From Aquabacterium sp. (GTDB taxonomy: Bacteria; Pseudomonadota; Gammaproteobacteria; Burkholderiales; Burkholderiaceae_C), in assembly GCF_016195855.1 (NCBI RefSeq), contig NZ_JACPYU010000002.1, positions 186,001 through 250,000 on the forward strand: 64,000 bases of DNA. Direction: 5' to 3'. Shown one piece after another: positions 27,130 through 41,072 of this stretch. A program made the translations under genes and the position numbers. The notes below the pieces were generated by a model. The model was not told the DNA's origin, searched no databases, and worked only from the letters and a program-made list of their open reading frames with translations. How positions within the stretch are numbered: the first letter of the stretch is position 1; every line of letters starts with the position of its first letter.

Positions 27130-28142
27130 CAGATCACCTTTGCCCGCATCAGGTCGTTCGTGTTGACGGCACCAACCAGCACCCCTTGGGCATCGACCAC
27201 CAGCAGGGTCGTGATGCGGTGGGCTTCCATCAGGGACACGGCTTGCGCGGCCAGCACGTCATCGCGAATGGTACGCGGATTGGGCGTCATCATCTGTGCG
27301 GCATTGGTGGTGCGCAGGTCGATGCCCGCTTCGATCTTGCGGCGCAGGTCACCGTCGGTGAACACGCCCAGGATGCGGCCCGCCGCGTCGACCACCGCTG
27401 TCGAGCCCAGGCCCTTGGCGCTCATCTCGCGCATGACCTCGCCAAACGGCGCATCGGGTGGCACGCGCGGCACGGCATCGCCCGAGCGCATCACGTCGCG
27501 CAGATGGGTCAGCAGCTTGCGGCCCAGCGCACCGCCGGGGTGGGAGCGGGCAAAGTCCTCGGCCTTGAAGCCACGCAGCTCCAGCAGCACCACAGCCAGG
27601 GCGTCGCCCAGGGCCATCTGCGCGGTGGTGGAGGCGGTGGGCGCGAGGTTGAGCGGGCAGGCCTCTTGGGCCACAGCGCAGTCCAGCACGATGTCGGCAT
27701 GGCGTGCCAGCGAGGAGCCCGGGCGGCCCGTCATGGCCAGCAGGCGCACGCCCAGGCGTTTGATGACGGGCAGCAAGGCCGTGAGCTCTTCGCTTTCGCC
27801 CGAGTTGGAGATGGCCAGCACCACATCACCGGGCTGGACCATGCCCAGATCGCCGTGGTGGGCTTCGGCCGGGTGCACGAACATGGCCGGTGTGCCGGTG
27901 GAAGCCAGCGTGGCCGTGATCTTGCGGCCCACATGGCCACTCTTGCCCATGCCCATCACGACCACGCGGCCCTGGCAGGCGAGCATGGTGTCCACCGCCT
28001 GCGTGAAAGCCTGGCCGGCCGGGCCTTGCAGACGCTCGCGCAAGTCCAGCAGCGCGCGCGCTTCGATGTCAAAGGCCTGCCGGGCCAGCGCCACGACGGC
28101 CTCTTGTTGAACGGCGTCTTGTTGATGTGAGGAGGCGGACAT
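27129..28142 (-). CDS. kdsD: Arabinose-5-phosphate isomerase KdsD
   Basis: Converts ribulose 5-phosphate to arabinose 5-phosphate, first step of KDO synthesis. 337 residues: SIS domain (VVVMGMGKSGHVGRKI, TPAMFVHPAEAHHGDLGM, SNSGESEE) followed by two CBS domains (about 210-335). ATG at 28142; the frame continues far upstream, but that part is antisense to the antiporter gene and was rejected. The gene starts 51 bp from the divergent antiporter, so both promoters are in that gap. Confidence 0.93.
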   Translation of the reverse strand: MSASSHQQDAVQQEAVVALARQAFDIEARALLDLRERLQGPAGQAFTQAVDTMLACQGRVVVMGMGKSGHVGRKITATLASTGTPAMFVHPAEAHHGDLGMVQPGDVVLAISNSGESEELTALLPVIKRLGVRLLAMTGRPGSSLARHADIVLDCAVAQEACPLNLAPTASTTAQMALGDALAVVLLELRGFKAEDFARSHPGGALGRKLLTHLRDVMRSGDAVPRVPPDAPFGEVMREMSAKGLGSTAVVDAAGRILGVFTDGDLRRKIEAGIDLRTTNAAQMMTPNPRTIRDDVLAAQAVSLMEAHRITTLLVVDAQGVLVGAVNTNDLMRAKVI

Positions 28143-28193
28143 GGACAGGTCAGAAGTCAAGGGCGGGTACGATCGGGTGATTCTAGGGACTCT

Positions 28194-30209
28194 ATGGCCA
28201 CCACGCTCGATCTGACACTGCTGTATCTGTTTGCCGCCGTGATTGGTGTGGTCTTGTGCCGGCTGATGAAATTGCCCCCGATGCTGGGCTACCTGGCCGT
28301 GGGCGTGGTGATCGGGCCCAATGCCCTGGCGCTGGCCAAGGATTCGGCCGGCGTGCAGTACCTGGCCGAGTTCGGTGTGGTCTTCCTGATGTTCGTGATC
28401 GGGCTGGAGTTCAACCTGCCCAAGCTCAAGAGCATGCGCTCGCTGGTGTTCGGGCTGGGCTTCAGCCAGGTGGGCCTGACGGTCCTGGCCACCCTGGTCG
28501 GCCATGTGGCCCTCAATGCCATCCTGGCCTGGCTGGGCCACCATGGCGGCCTGCTGGGCTGGGGCATCAACTGGCAAAGCGCGGTGGCGCTCGGTGGTGC
28601 GCTGGCCATGAGCAGCACGGCCATCGTGGTCAAGATGATGGCCGACCGGCTGGAGCTGGAGAGCGAGCATGGGCGCCGCGTGATCGGCATCCTGCTGTTC
28701 CAGGATCTGGCCGTGGTGCCGCTGCTGGTGCTGATCCCCGCGCTGGGGGATTCGGCCTCCGAGATGACGCGCACCCTGGGCCTGGCCGCGCTCAAGGCCG
28801 GCGCCCTGCTGACGGTGCTGCTGGCCGGTGGCCAGAAGGTGATGCACTGGTGGCTGGACATGGTCGCGCGCCGCAAGAGCGAAGAGCTGTTCATGCTCAA
28901 CCTGCTGCTGGTCACACTGGGCCTGGCCTGGTTGACCGAGCACTTCGGCCTGTCGCTGGCGCTGGGTGCCTTTGTGGCCGGCATGCTGATCGCCGAGACC
29001 GAATACAAGCACCAGGTGGAGACCGACATCCGCCCCTTCCATGACGTGCTGCTGGGCCTGTTCTTCATCACCATCGGCATGAAGCTGGACTGGCGCAGCC
29101 TGTATGAACAATGGGCCCTGGTGCTGCTGCTGGCCACCGGCCCGCTGCTGTTCAAGCTGGGCCTGATCACCACCCTGGCCAAGGTGTTCGGGGCCAGCAC
29201 CGGCGTGGCGCTGCGCACGGGCCTGTACCTGGCCCAGGCCGGTGAGTTCGGCTTCGTGCTGCTGTCGCTGGCCACGGCCGAGCACCTCATCCCGCGTCAG
29301 GTCGAGAGTCCGTTGCTGGCGGCCATGGTGCTGTCCATGCTGGCCACACCGCTGATCATCATGTACAGCAACCGCATCGTGATGCGCGTGTCCTCGTCGG
29401 ACTGGCTGATGCAGTCGCTGGCCATGACCAAGATCGCCACCAAGTCCATCAACACCGAGCGCCACGTGATCATCTGCGGCTACGGTCGCAGCGGCCAGAA
29501 CCTGGCCCGTCTGCTGGAGCAGGAGCACATCCCTTATGTGGCACTGGACCTGGACCCCGACCGCGTGCAACAGGCCGCCGCCGCCGGACAGAACGTGTCC
29601 TTTGGTGACGCCACCCGGCTGCAGAGCCTGGTCGCTGCCGGCCTGTCGCGCGCCTCGGCCCTGGTCATCACTTATCCGGACACGCCCTCGGCCAAGAAAA
29701 TCCTCAGCCTGGTGCGCGAACATGCGCCGGCTGTCCCGGTGGCCGTGCGCACCATCGACGATGCGCGGCTGGACGCCTTGCGCGCGGCCGGGGCCACCGT
29801 GGTGGTGCCCGAAGCCATCGAGGGCTCGCTCATGCTGGCCTCGCAGACCCTGGCCCTGGTGGGCGTGCCCATCCGCCGCGTGATCCGGCTGGTGCAGGAC
29901 CAGCGGGTGGCGCGTTACGGCCTGCTGCGTGGCTACTTCCACGGCGCCGACGATGACAGCGTCGATGAGCTGGAGTTGCAGCGCCTGATGTCGGTCACGC
30001 TCACGGCCGACTCCGACTGCATCGGCCACCCCCTGAGTGCCAGCCTGGACCAGGAGGCCAGCGGGGTGGCCGTGGTCTCGGTGCGGCGAGCCGAGGGCAA
30101 GGTGGTCAACCCCGACGGGGCCATCATCTTGCATGTGGGCGACACCCTGGTGCTCTCCGGGCGCCCCCAGGACCTCTCCCGGGCAGAAAGCCTGTTGCTC
30201 AAAGGCTGA
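28194..30209 (+). CDS. KefB/YbaL-type monovalent cation:proton antiporter (CPA2)
   Basis: 671 residues. N-terminal CPA2 membrane domain about 1-390 with about 12 helices (GYLAVGVVIGPNAL, FLMFVIGLEFN, AMSSTAIVVKMM, GAFVAGMLIAET), an RCK/TrkA-N domain with the nucleotide motif IICGYGRSGQNLARLLE near residue 424, and a TrkA-C domain at the end. Probably K+/H+ exchange gated by a nucleotide or glutathione adduct, as in the Kef family; which ligand is not known. Divergent from kdsD; the same neighbourhood in E. coli holds another antiporter, YrbG. Confidence 0.9.
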   Translation: MATTLDLTLLYLFAAVIGVVLCRLMKLPPMLGYLAVGVVIGPNALALAKDSAGVQYLAEFGVVFLMFVIGLEFNLPKLKSMRSLVFGLGFSQVGLTVLATLVGHVALNAILAWLGHHGGLLGWGINWQSAVALGGALAMSSTAIVVKMMADRLELESEHGRRVIGILLFQDLAVVPLLVLIPALGDSASEMTRTLGLAALKAGALLTVLLAGGQKVMHWWLDMVARRKSEELFMLNLLLVTLGLAWLTEHFGLSLALGAFVAGMLIAETEYKHQVETDIRPFHDVLLGLFFITIGMKLDWRSLYEQWALVLLLATGPLLFKLGLITTLAKVFGASTGVALRTGLYLAQAGEFGFVLLSLATAEHLIPRQVESPLLAAMVLSMLATPLIIMYSNRIVMRVSSSDWLMQSLAMTKIATKSINTERHVIICGYGRSGQNLARLLEQEHIPYVALDLDPDRVQQAAAAGQNVSFGDATRLQSLVAAGLSRASALVITYPDTPSAKKILSLVREHAPAVPVAVRTIDDARLDALRAAGATVVVPEAIEGSLMLASQTLALVGVPIRRVIRLVQDQRVARYGLLRGYFHGADDDSVDELELQRLMSVTLTADSDCIGHPLSASLDQEASGVAVVSVRRAEGKVVNPDGAIILHVGDTLVLSGRPQDLSRAESLLLKG

Positions 30210-30326
30210 AAACCGCACGGATGACCGCATTGCCCCCCTAGGCTGAAGCCCCAAGACCGTGCACACTCGGTGGCCACTGTTTACCCGGGTAGGGTCCCGG
30301 GTATCGGCCACAGAGGAGCTTCCTGC

Positions 30327-34451
<4,125 letters not shown>

Positions 34452-34478
34452 ATCGGCATTGAACCGGCAGGCAGCCGA

Positions 34479-35543
34479 TCAGCTCGCCATCTCGGCGACC
34501 GTGCCCCGCTCGTCGGCGTACAGGTCCATGATGCGCAGGATCTCGAACTGCTGCTGGAAGAAGCAATCCAGCAAGGTCGGGTCGAACGCACCACCCCGCT
34601 CCTCAGCCATCACGGCCAGGGCCTGCGAAGCGCTCATCGCTTCCTTGTAGGGCCGGCGGTTCATCAGGGCGTCGAACACATCGGCAATGGCCACGATGCG
34701 GCCAAACAGCGGGATCTGCTCGCCCTTGAGGCCTTGCGGGTAGCCTGCGCCATCCCAGCGCTCGTGGTGGGTCAACGCGATCGTGCGCGCCGTGGCCAGC
34801 AACTCGTTGTCGTGCTTGCCGATGATGTCGGCGCCGATCTGCGGGTGCTGGCGCACGATCTTGCGCTCTTCCGGGTTGAGCGGCCCCGGCTTGAGCAGGA
34901 TCTGATCGGGCACCCCGATCTTGCCCACATCGTGCATGGCCGCCGTCTGGAACAGCAACTGCACCGACTCGGGCCCCAGGCCGGCTTGCTGCGCGACCAG
35001 GCGGGCAATGTGGCTCATGCGGATCACATGGTTGCCCGTCTCGTTGTCCTTGAACTCGGCAGCGCGGCCCAGGCGGCGGATGATCTGCTGGCGCGTGGCC
35101 ACCAGCTCGCTGGTGCGCTGCGCCACCATGCGCTCCAGCTCGCGTGACTGGTCATACAGCGCCAGGTGCGTGCGCACGCGGGCCTGCACCAGCGGTGGGC
35201 TGATGGGCTTGGTGATGTAGTCCACCGCGCCCAGGCTCAGGCCCAGGCTCTCGTCCTCGACCGTGCTCATGGCCGTCACGAAGATGATGGGGATGCGGCG
35301 CCGATCCGGATTGGCCTTGATGCGCCGACACACCTCATGCCCGCTGAGGTCGGGCATCATGATGTCCAGCAGGATCAGATCGGGTGGATCTTCCGAATAG
35401 GCGATGGCCAGGGCCTTGTCGCCCGAGGTGGCCACCTTGATGCGGTAATCCTGTCCAAGCACCTTGGACAACAACTCGATGTTCTGAGGCGAATCATCCG
35501 CCACCAGAATGGTGGGCCTACGTAAACCCAGGCTCGCTGACAT
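34479..35543 (-). CDS. Response regulator with HD-GYP c-di-GMP phosphodiesterase domain (RpfG-like)
   Basis: 354 residues: receiver domain 10-130 with Asp60 (LILLDIMMPD), a coiled linker, and an HD-GYP domain about 165-345 with HDVGKIG and HHERWDGAGYP. Expected to hydrolyse c-di-GMP to GMP when phosphorylated. Its 3' end is 27 bp from the end of the large hybrid kinase, tail to tail. The window also has three GGDEF proteins, so synthesis and breakdown of c-di-GMP are both represented. Confidence 0.93.
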   Translation of the reverse strand: MSASLGLRRPTILVADDSPQNIELLSKVLGQDYRIKVATSGDKALAIAYSEDPPDLILLDIMMPDLSGHEVCRRIKANPDRRRIPIIFVTAMSTVEDESLGLSLGAVDYITKPISPPLVQARVRTHLALYDQSRELERMVAQRTSELVATRQQIIRRLGRAAEFKDNETGNHVIRMSHIARLVAQQAGLGPESVQLLFQTAAMHDVGKIGVPDQILLKPGPLNPEERKIVRQHPQIGADIIGKHDNELLATARTIALTHHERWDGAGYPQGLKGEQIPLFGRIVAIADVFDALMNRRPYKEAMSASQALAVMAEERGGAFDPTLLDCFFQQQFEILRIMDLYADERGTVAEMAS

Positions 35544-35618
35544 CCTGCATTACTCCGCTGGTCAATGTTCTTCTTATAGCTGGCACGGTAACCGAGACCA
35601 ACCTGAAACCTGACGGCT

Positions 35619-36086
35619 TCAAGCTGCCGGAATCTGACGGGTCATGTTCGCGCGCATGCGCTGGGCCATGACCGAGCCCGCTGCCCTCACCACCTCCACG
35701 GCCACAGAGGGCACGCGAGCGGCGAGTTCTTCAAAACGCGGCAGGCGCAAGGCGTAGATCACGCACGGCGTCATGGCCTCGACATTGGCCATGCGTGGGC
35801 CGTCGGCAAACAGGCCTGGCTCGCCACAGATGGAGCCCGGCCGCAGGATCGCAATGCGCGATGCCCCCGGCGTGCCACCCGTGACAAACACCTGCAAGGA
35901 GCCTTGCCCCAGGAAATAGACCGTGCGGTCGTGGTCACCCTGTTTGACCAGCAGATCACCCGAACGCAGTTCATGGCGTGTCAGGTACTGGCAAAACGTC
36001 CGCCATTGCTGAGGATCCAGACGCGGACGGAATGCATCTTCCGTGTTGAGCGTCTGAATTGCCTGAATCAGTGCTGTGGAATCCAT
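35619..36086 (-). CDS. Cyclic nucleotide-binding domain protein
   Basis: 155 residues, a lone cNMP-binding domain (about 30-130) without a helix-turn-helix. The QGDHDRTVYFLGQGSLQVFV strand and PGSICGEPGLFADGPRMANVEA loop correspond to the phosphate-binding cassette; the usual Arg of cAMP binders is present in the PRMANV position. Co-oriented with and 75 bp upstream of the HD-GYP gene, so it may belong to the same signalling unit. Ligand unknown; cAMP, cGMP or c-di-GMP are possible. Confidence 0.85.
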   Translation of the reverse strand: MDSTALIQAIQTLNTEDAFRPRLDPQQWRTFCQYLTRHELRSGDLLVKQGDHDRTVYFLGQGSLQVFVTGGTPGASRIAILRPGSICGEPGLFADGPRMANVEAMTPCVIYALRLPRFEELAARVPSVAVEVVRAAGSVMAQRMRANMTRQIPAA

Positions 36087-36163
36087 CGGTGCCTCAAGTT
36101 CGCTCGCTGTATCGGCGCCCTGCAGCGCGAGCTTATGAATTTAATCCATCAAGGCCTGGCAGT

Positions 36164-36193
36164 GGGCGCCTTTTCAAGCGAAGCGCCCTTTTT
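36164..36193 (+). terminator. Orphan terminator-like hairpin
   Basis: GGGCGC (36164-36169) and GCGCCC (36183-36188) followed by five T on the plus strand. It lies in a 219-bp gap between two minus-strand genes, so no plus-strand gene obviously uses it. Confidence 0.35.
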
Positions 36194-36305
36194 GTTGCCT
36201 GGTCATGACGTCTATTGGCTGCATATGGCCGGCATGCGGCCTGAATATCGTCTGTGGCGCGGCTGGGCAGTCATACCACGCCCTGTTTCGGCATGGCGCC
36301 TGGCC

Positions 36306-37736
36306 CTATTTGCCAATGCAAAAACGCGTGAATATTTCACCTAAAAGGTCGTCGGCAGAAAATGCACCGGTGATCGTGCCCAACGCGTTGTGCGCCAGGC
36401 GCAATTCCTCGGCCAGCAAATCCAGCGCGCCGTCGTTCAAGGCCGCATGCGCCTGCGCGCCCTGCAGGTGCTCGCGTGCCACCCGCAGCGCCTGCACATG
36501 GCGCTGGCGGGCGATGAACACCCCCTCCTGCGCGGCCTGCCAGCCAGCGATCTCCAGCAGCGTGTGGCGCAAGGCCTGCAGGCCCTCGCCCGTGCGCGCC
36601 GACAGCGCCAGCACGGGCCCACCCGGCTGCACCCCTGCCTGCACGGCAGGCGACAGGCTGCCCGCATCGGCCTTGTTGAACACATGCACCACCGGCACGC
36701 CCTCGGGCAGGCGCGTGGCGATCTGGGCATCGGCCTGGGCATAAGCCAGGTTGTCCACCCGCGTCAGGTCATGCAGGAAGAGCACGGCGTCGGCCTGCCC
36801 GATCGCCTCCCAGCTGCGCGCCATGCCGATGCGCTCGACCTCATCCGACGCCTCATGGTCGGCACGCAAGCCCGCCGTGTCGATCACATGCAGGGGCACG
36901 CCTTCGATCTGGATGGTCTCGCTGACCTTGTCGCGCGTGGTGCCCGCAATGGGCGTGACGATGGCCAGCTCGGCGCCGGCCAGCGCGTTGAGCAGCGAAC
37001 TCTTGCCCGCGTTGGGCTGGCCGGCCAGCACCACCTGCAGGCCTTCGCGCAGCAAGGCACCCTGACGGGCCTGGCCCAGCACCTTGTCCAGCGTGGCCGC
37101 CACACGGTCGAGCTTGCCGCGGGCATCGGCCTTTTCCAGGAAGTCGATTTCTTCTTCCGGGAAGTCCAGCGTCGCCTCGACCAGCATGCGCAGGTTGATC
37201 AGCTGATCGCGCAGGGCCTCGATCTCCTTGGAGAACGCCCCGCCCAGCGAGCGGCTGGCCGAACGCGCCGCGGCCTCGGTACTGGCGTCGATCAGGTCGG
37301 CAATCGCCTCGGCCTGGGCCAGGTCGATCTTGTCATTGAGGAAGGCCCGCTGCGTGAACTCGCCCGGTTCGGCCAGCCGCAGGCCCGGCAAGCGCGCGCG
37401 ACCGGTATCGGCGTCCAGCTCGGCCGCCACCTCCAGGCAGCGCGCCAGCAAGAGCTGCATCACCACCGGGCCGCCATGGCCCTGCAGCTCCAGCACGTCC
37501 TCGCCGGTGTAGCTGTGCGGGCCCGGGAAATACAGCGCCAGGCCGTGGTCCAGCGCTTCGCCATGGGCGTCCTTGAACGGCCCATAAGTGGCCATGCGCG
37601 GCTGCAGCTCACGCCCGCACAAGGCCTGCGCCAGCGGCATCAAGCCCCTGCCCGATACCCGCACGATGCCCACGGCACCGCGGCCAGACGCGGTGGCCAC
37701 AGCCACGATGGGGACATTGCGCTCACGCCATGACAT
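36306..37736 (-). CDS. mnmE: tRNA uridine-5-carboxymethylaminomethyl modification GTPase MnmE
   Basis: GTPase partner of MnmG. 476 residues: N-terminal tetrahydrofolate-binding domain, central helical domain, inserted G domain (G1 [10 protein letters not shown]2 GTTRD, G3 DTAGLR, G4 NKAD) and the C-terminal FCIGK with the conserved cysteine. ATG at 37736 (MSWRERN), with AAAGGTG upstream. In relatives mnmE usually follows yidC directly; here a plus-strand desaturase-type gene and a small gene lie between. Confidence 0.95.
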   Translation of the reverse strand: MSWRERNVPIVAVATASGRGAVGIVRVSGRGLMPLAQALCGRELQPRMATYGPFKDAHGEALDHGLALYFPGPHSYTGEDVLELQGHGGPVVMQLLLARCLEVAAELDADTGRARLPGLRLAEPGEFTQRAFLNDKIDLAQAEAIADLIDASTEAAARSASRSLGGAFSKEIEALRDQLINLRMLVEATLDFPEEEIDFLEKADARGKLDRVAATLDKVLGQARQGALLREGLQVVLAGQPNAGKSSLLNALAGAELAIVTPIAGTTRDKVSETIQIEGVPLHVIDTAGLRADHEASDEVERIGMARSWEAIGQADAVLFLHDLTRVDNLAYAQADAQIATRLPEGVPVVHVFNKADAGSLSPAVQAGVQPGGPVLALSARTGEGLQALRHTLLEIAGWQAAQEGVFIARQRHVQALRVAREHLQGAQAHAALNDGALDLLAEELRLAHNALGTITGAFSADDLLGEIFTRFCIGK

Positions 37737-37937
37737 GCAAACAGACACCTTTCAACTTCAAAAACCAGCGCAAACCGGACGCGCACACCCTGACACCTCG
37801 CCCTGGCATTGCCTTGAATCAACAACTTGCCCCGATTGTCTCTTGCGAACACCCTCACCTGCGGGAGTTTGGGCACAAACCCCGTAGACGGCCTTGACGC
37901 GCGGCCATAACCTCGCTCCGCATTACGGGGTTCATTT

Positions 37938-38924
37938 ATGTTGAAGCGTTTTTCAAGCTGGTTGTTTCTGTTTGGCTCGCTGGCACTGGGCATCTACACC
38001 GTGCTGCACTACGGTTTCGACCCGAACAAGATCTTCACCTACTTCCTGGCGCCCTACTACATCACCGCCACGGTGATGCAGTACATCTGGCCCGAGCAGC
38101 CCAACGATTTTGAAAAGGGCGAGGTGCTCAACGACTGGCTGCACAACGGCGTGCTGATGGCCATCACCGCCTTCCAGAACTTCTTCGTGCACACCCTGGT
38201 GGCCCTGACGGGATCGGGCCTGCTGTTCAAGTACGGCGTGCTGCCCGAGAGCATGGCGGCCCACAACCTGCCCTTCTGGGGCCAGGTCGCCATCGCCTAC
38301 CTGACGTTCGACTTCATGTTCTACGTCACCCACCGCATGGGCCACGAGATCGACTTCTTCTGGCGCCTGCACAGCGTGCACCACTGCGCCCACCGCCTGA
38401 GCGTGCTCAACGCCAGCCGCGCCCACCCGCTGGACCTGATCTGGCGCCGCCTGCTGCCCATCTTCGTGACCTTCCAGACCGGCGTCAGCCAGGAGGCCTT
38501 CATCCTCAGTGGCGTGATCGGCAGCGTGCTGGCCACCATCACCCACATGAACGTGGCCTTCAGCTTCGGCCCGCTCAACTACATCATCGGCACCAACGAG
38601 CAGCACCGCTGGCACCACTCCAACATGATCGAAGAGGCCAAGAACTACAGCGTCTTCATGCTGTGGGACCACCTGTTCGGCACCTTCGTCTACCGCCCGC
38701 AAGGCCAGGTCAAGCCCGCGAAAATGGGCCTGTTCAACGAGCACTACTACCCCGTGCACGCCTACCTGGGCCAGTTCTTCATTCCCTGGAAGTGGAAGCA
38801 GATGAAAGCCCGGCAGGCCGCGCTCGAAGCGCAGCAGGGCGTCGGTGCCGTCCATGCCGAGCCTGCGCATGGGGGAGGCAGCCAGCCAGCAGCGGCGTCC
38901 AGCACCCTGGCACGCCCAGCCTGA
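37938..38924 (+). CDS. Sterol desaturase / fatty acid hydroxylase family membrane protein, second copy
   Basis: 328 residues. Di-iron ligands in HRMGH, HSVHHCAHR and HRWHH, separated by hydrophobic segments. The C-terminal tail of about 45 residues is polar and Ala-rich. It belongs to the same superfamily as the gene at 20232 but is not a close copy. It is placed on the opposite strand between mnmE and yidC. Lipid substrate unknown. Confidence 0.88.
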   Translation: MLKRFSSWLFLFGSLALGIYTVLHYGFDPNKIFTYFLAPYYITATVMQYIWPEQPNDFEKGEVLNDWLHNGVLMAITAFQNFFVHTLVALTGSGLLFKYGVLPESMAAHNLPFWGQVAIAYLTFDFMFYVTHRMGHEIDFFWRLHSVHHCAHRLSVLNASRAHPLDLIWRRLLPIFVTFQTGVSQEAFILSGVIGSVLATITHMNVAFSFGPLNYIIGTNEQHRWHHSNMIEEAKNYSVFMLWDHLFGTFVYRPQGQVKPAKMGLFNEHYYPVHAYLGQFFIPWKWKQMKARQAALEAQQGVGAVHAEPAHGGGSQPAAASSTLARPA

Positions 38925-39034
38925 TCCTCCAATGGTGCATGTCCGGTTTCACAGCTTTGTCACCGGGCCGTTCGACACTGGCACCAATGTTGCATCGCAC
39001 CATTGACTGATCGCGACATTGGAAAGATTGCACC

Positions 39035-39166
39035 ATGCTGGACCTGATCAACGACTACCTCCAACTCGGCGTCGACAACGCCGGGGGCACCTCATCCGTC
39101 TGGCCGCTGGCCGTGGCCACCGCGCTGGTGGCCGCCATGATCCTCAAACGCCAATCCGACGACTGA
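39035..39166 (+). CDS. Small single-pass membrane protein (43 aa), unknown
   Basis: Frame of 43 codons, MLDLINDYLQLGVDNAGG then a helix (WPLAVATALVAAMIL) and a charged end (KRQSDD). GGAAAG lies 8 nt before the ATG. Co-directional with the desaturase-type gene 110 bp upstream. It has the look of a real micro-membrane protein (amphipathic start, one helix, positive-inside end), but there is no homology evidence. Confidence 0.45.
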   Translation: MLDLINDYLQLGVDNAGGTSSVWPLAVATALVAAMILKRQSDD

Positions 39167-39174
39167 ATACGCGC

Positions 39175-39280
39175 AAGACAGAAGCGCTGGGCGGTCACCG
39201 CAGCGAAGTAAAGGAGGAGGGACGGGCTCCGCCCGGACCGGGGGACATGAGCGAAGGTGATCGCCCGGCGCTTCTGTCTT
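39175..39280. repeat. Structured element bounded by 25-bp inverted repeats
   Basis: Left arm 39175-39199 and right arm 39256-39280 are complementary at 23 of 25 positions. The arms begin AAGACAGAAGCGC and end GCGCTTCTGTCTT. The 56-nt centre contains a smaller GGGC/GCCC hairpin and purine-rich sequence. As RNA it would form a long rod with a terminal loop. It could be a small RNA, a palindromic intergenic repeat (REP/MITE-like) or part of the 3' UTR of the small gene. No second copy was seen in the window. Confidence 0.6.
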
Positions 39281-39299
39281 CCCTTCACCAGAGCCCCAT

Positions 39300-39340
39300 A
39301 AAAAAGCCGCCTGGCATCACGCACAGGCGGCTTTTCTTTT
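39300..39340. terminator. Bidirectional rho-independent terminator after yidC
   Basis: A 12-bp stem AAAAGCCGCCTG/CAGGCGGCTTTT (39302-39313, 39324-39335) has T-rich ends on both strands. It ends the yidC operon on the minus strand and could also stop transcripts from the plus strand. Confidence 0.85.
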
Positions 39341-39356
39341 GGGAGCAAGGCTCTGC

Positions 39357-41072
39357 TTACTTCGCCACACCCAGTTGCTTGTTGATCATCCACTGCTGGG
39401 CAATCGACAACACGTTGTTGGTCAGCCAGTACAGCACCAGGCCAGCAGGGAAGAAGAAGAACATCACGCTGAACAGCAGGGGCATGATCCACATCATCTT
39501 GGCCTGGACAGGGTCCGGCGGCGTGGGGTTCAGCCAGGTCTGCAGCAGCGTCGAAGCCGTCATCAGGGCAGGCAGCACGAAGAACGGGTCCTTGACCGAC
39601 AGGTCGGTGATCCAGCCGATCCAAGGCGCGTTGCGGATCTCCACCGAGGACGACAGCACCGAGTACAAGGCGATGAACACGGGGATCTGGATCAGGATGG
39701 GCAGGCAGCCGCCAATCGGGTTGACCTTCTCTTCGCGGTAGATCTTCAGCATCTCCTGCTGCATCTTCTGCGGATCGTCCTTGAGGTTCTCACGCATGGT
39801 CTGGATGCGCGGGTTCAGCGCCTTCATCTTGGCCATCGAGCGGTAGGCGCTGGCGTTCAGCCAGTAGAAGGCCGCCTTGAGCAGCACCACCAGGGCCACG
39901 ATCGCCCAGCCCCAGTTGCCAATCAGGCCATGGATCTTGTCGAGCAGCCAGAACAGCGGCGCGGCCATGATGTGGGTCCAGCCGTAGTCCTTGGTGTACT
40001 CCAGGCCAGGGGCCAGTTCCTTGAGCTTGTTCTCTTCCTGGGGGCCCACAAACAGCTTGGCATCCAGCGACTTGCTCTGGCCCGGTGCGATCTCGCCCAG
40101 CGGGAACAACATGCCGGTGGCATACAGATTGGTCGCGGCCTTCTGCACGAAGAACTCGCGGGTGATCTTGTCGTTTTGCAACCAGGCCGATGCAAAGTGG
40201 TGCTGCACCATGGCCACCCAGCCGTTGTCATCCACCTTCTCGAACTCGACCTTGCCTTCATCAATGTGCTTGAAGTCGGCCTTCTGGTACTTGCCCTTCT
40301 GGTTGAACACGGCCATGCCGGTGTAAGCCTGCGGGCCACCCATGAAGGCCGGGCCAGACGGCGCCTTCGGTGCCGAGCCATCACGCTGCAGCTGCACATA
40401 CAGCTGGGGCTTGATCGCCGCGGCCGAGGCATTGACCACGTCCTGCTTCACGTCGATGGCGTAGTCACCGCGCTTGAAGGTATAGGTCTTGACCAGCTTG
40501 ACGCCATTGACCGGTGCCGATTCCAGCTTGACCACCAGCTCCTTGGCGCCTTCAGCCAGATGGCGCTCGCTGCTGAGCACCGTGAACGGCGTCTTGTGCG
40601 TGGGCAGCTGGCCTTCGCCCGCATTGGTGCCGATCAGGCCGGACTGGGCCACATAGGTGTGCGTGGGCGACTGGTCCAGCACCACCATGTTGTGGCTGCG
40701 GTCGTCCTGGTCCTGGTGCTTGAGCAGCTCGACCTTGACCAGGCTGCCGCCCAGCGTGTCGATGGTCGCCTTGACCACATCCGTGGTGACAGTGACCTGC
40801 TCGCTTTGCGCCGGCGCGGTCGCCGCGGCAGCACCACTGGCTGCTGTAGCCTGGGCCGCTGCTGGTGCCGCCCCATTGGCTGCCCCATTGGCCACCAGCT
40901 GGGTACTGGCTTGCGGCACGGTGCCATCGGCACCAGAAGCCGCCGCCACCGTGGTGGCAGGCGCGGGCGAGAACATGGAAGGTTGGCCGGTATGACGCAG
41001 CCAGCCATCCCACAACATCAGCAGTGAGACGGCAAACACCGACCACAGCAGGGTGCGACGCAGATCATTCAT
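39357..41072 (-). CDS. yidC: Membrane protein insertase YidC
   Basis: Inserts and folds inner-membrane proteins, alone or with SecYEG. 571 residues: N-terminal helix 4-22 (LLWSVFAVSLLMLWDGW), an Ala/Thr/Pro-rich linker, the large periplasmic P1 beta domain, and the C-terminal five-helix core with PIGGCLPILIQIPVFIALY and the MFFFFPAGLVLYWLTNN end. The ATG at 41072 overlaps the yidD stop by four bases. Confidence 0.95.
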   Translation of the reverse strand: MNDLRRTLLWSVFAVSLLMLWDGWLRHTGQPSMFSPAPATTVAAASGADGTVPQASTQLVANGAANGAAPAAAQATAASGAAAATAPAQSEQVTVTTDVVKATIDTLGGSLVKVELLKHQDQDDRSHNMVVLDQSPTHTYVAQSGLIGTNAGEGQLPTHKTPFTVLSSERHLAEGAKELVVKLESAPVNGVKLVKTYTFKRGDYAIDVKQDVVNASAAAIKPQLYVQLQRDGSAPKAPSGPAFMGGPQAYTGMAVFNQKGKYQKADFKHIDEGKVEFEKVDDNGWVAMVQHHFASAWLQNDKITREFFVQKAATNLYATGMLFPLGEIAPGQSKSLDAKLFVGPQEENKLKELAPGLEYTKDYGWTHIMAAPLFWLLDKIHGLIGNWGWAIVALVVLLKAAFYWLNASAYRSMAKMKALNPRIQTMRENLKDDPQKMQQEMLKIYREEKVNPIGGCLPILIQIPVFIALYSVLSSSVEIRNAPWIGWITDLSVKDPFFVLPALMTASTLLQTWLNPTPPDPVQAKMMWIMPLLFSVMFFFFPAGLVLYWLTNNVLSIAQQWMINKQLGVAK

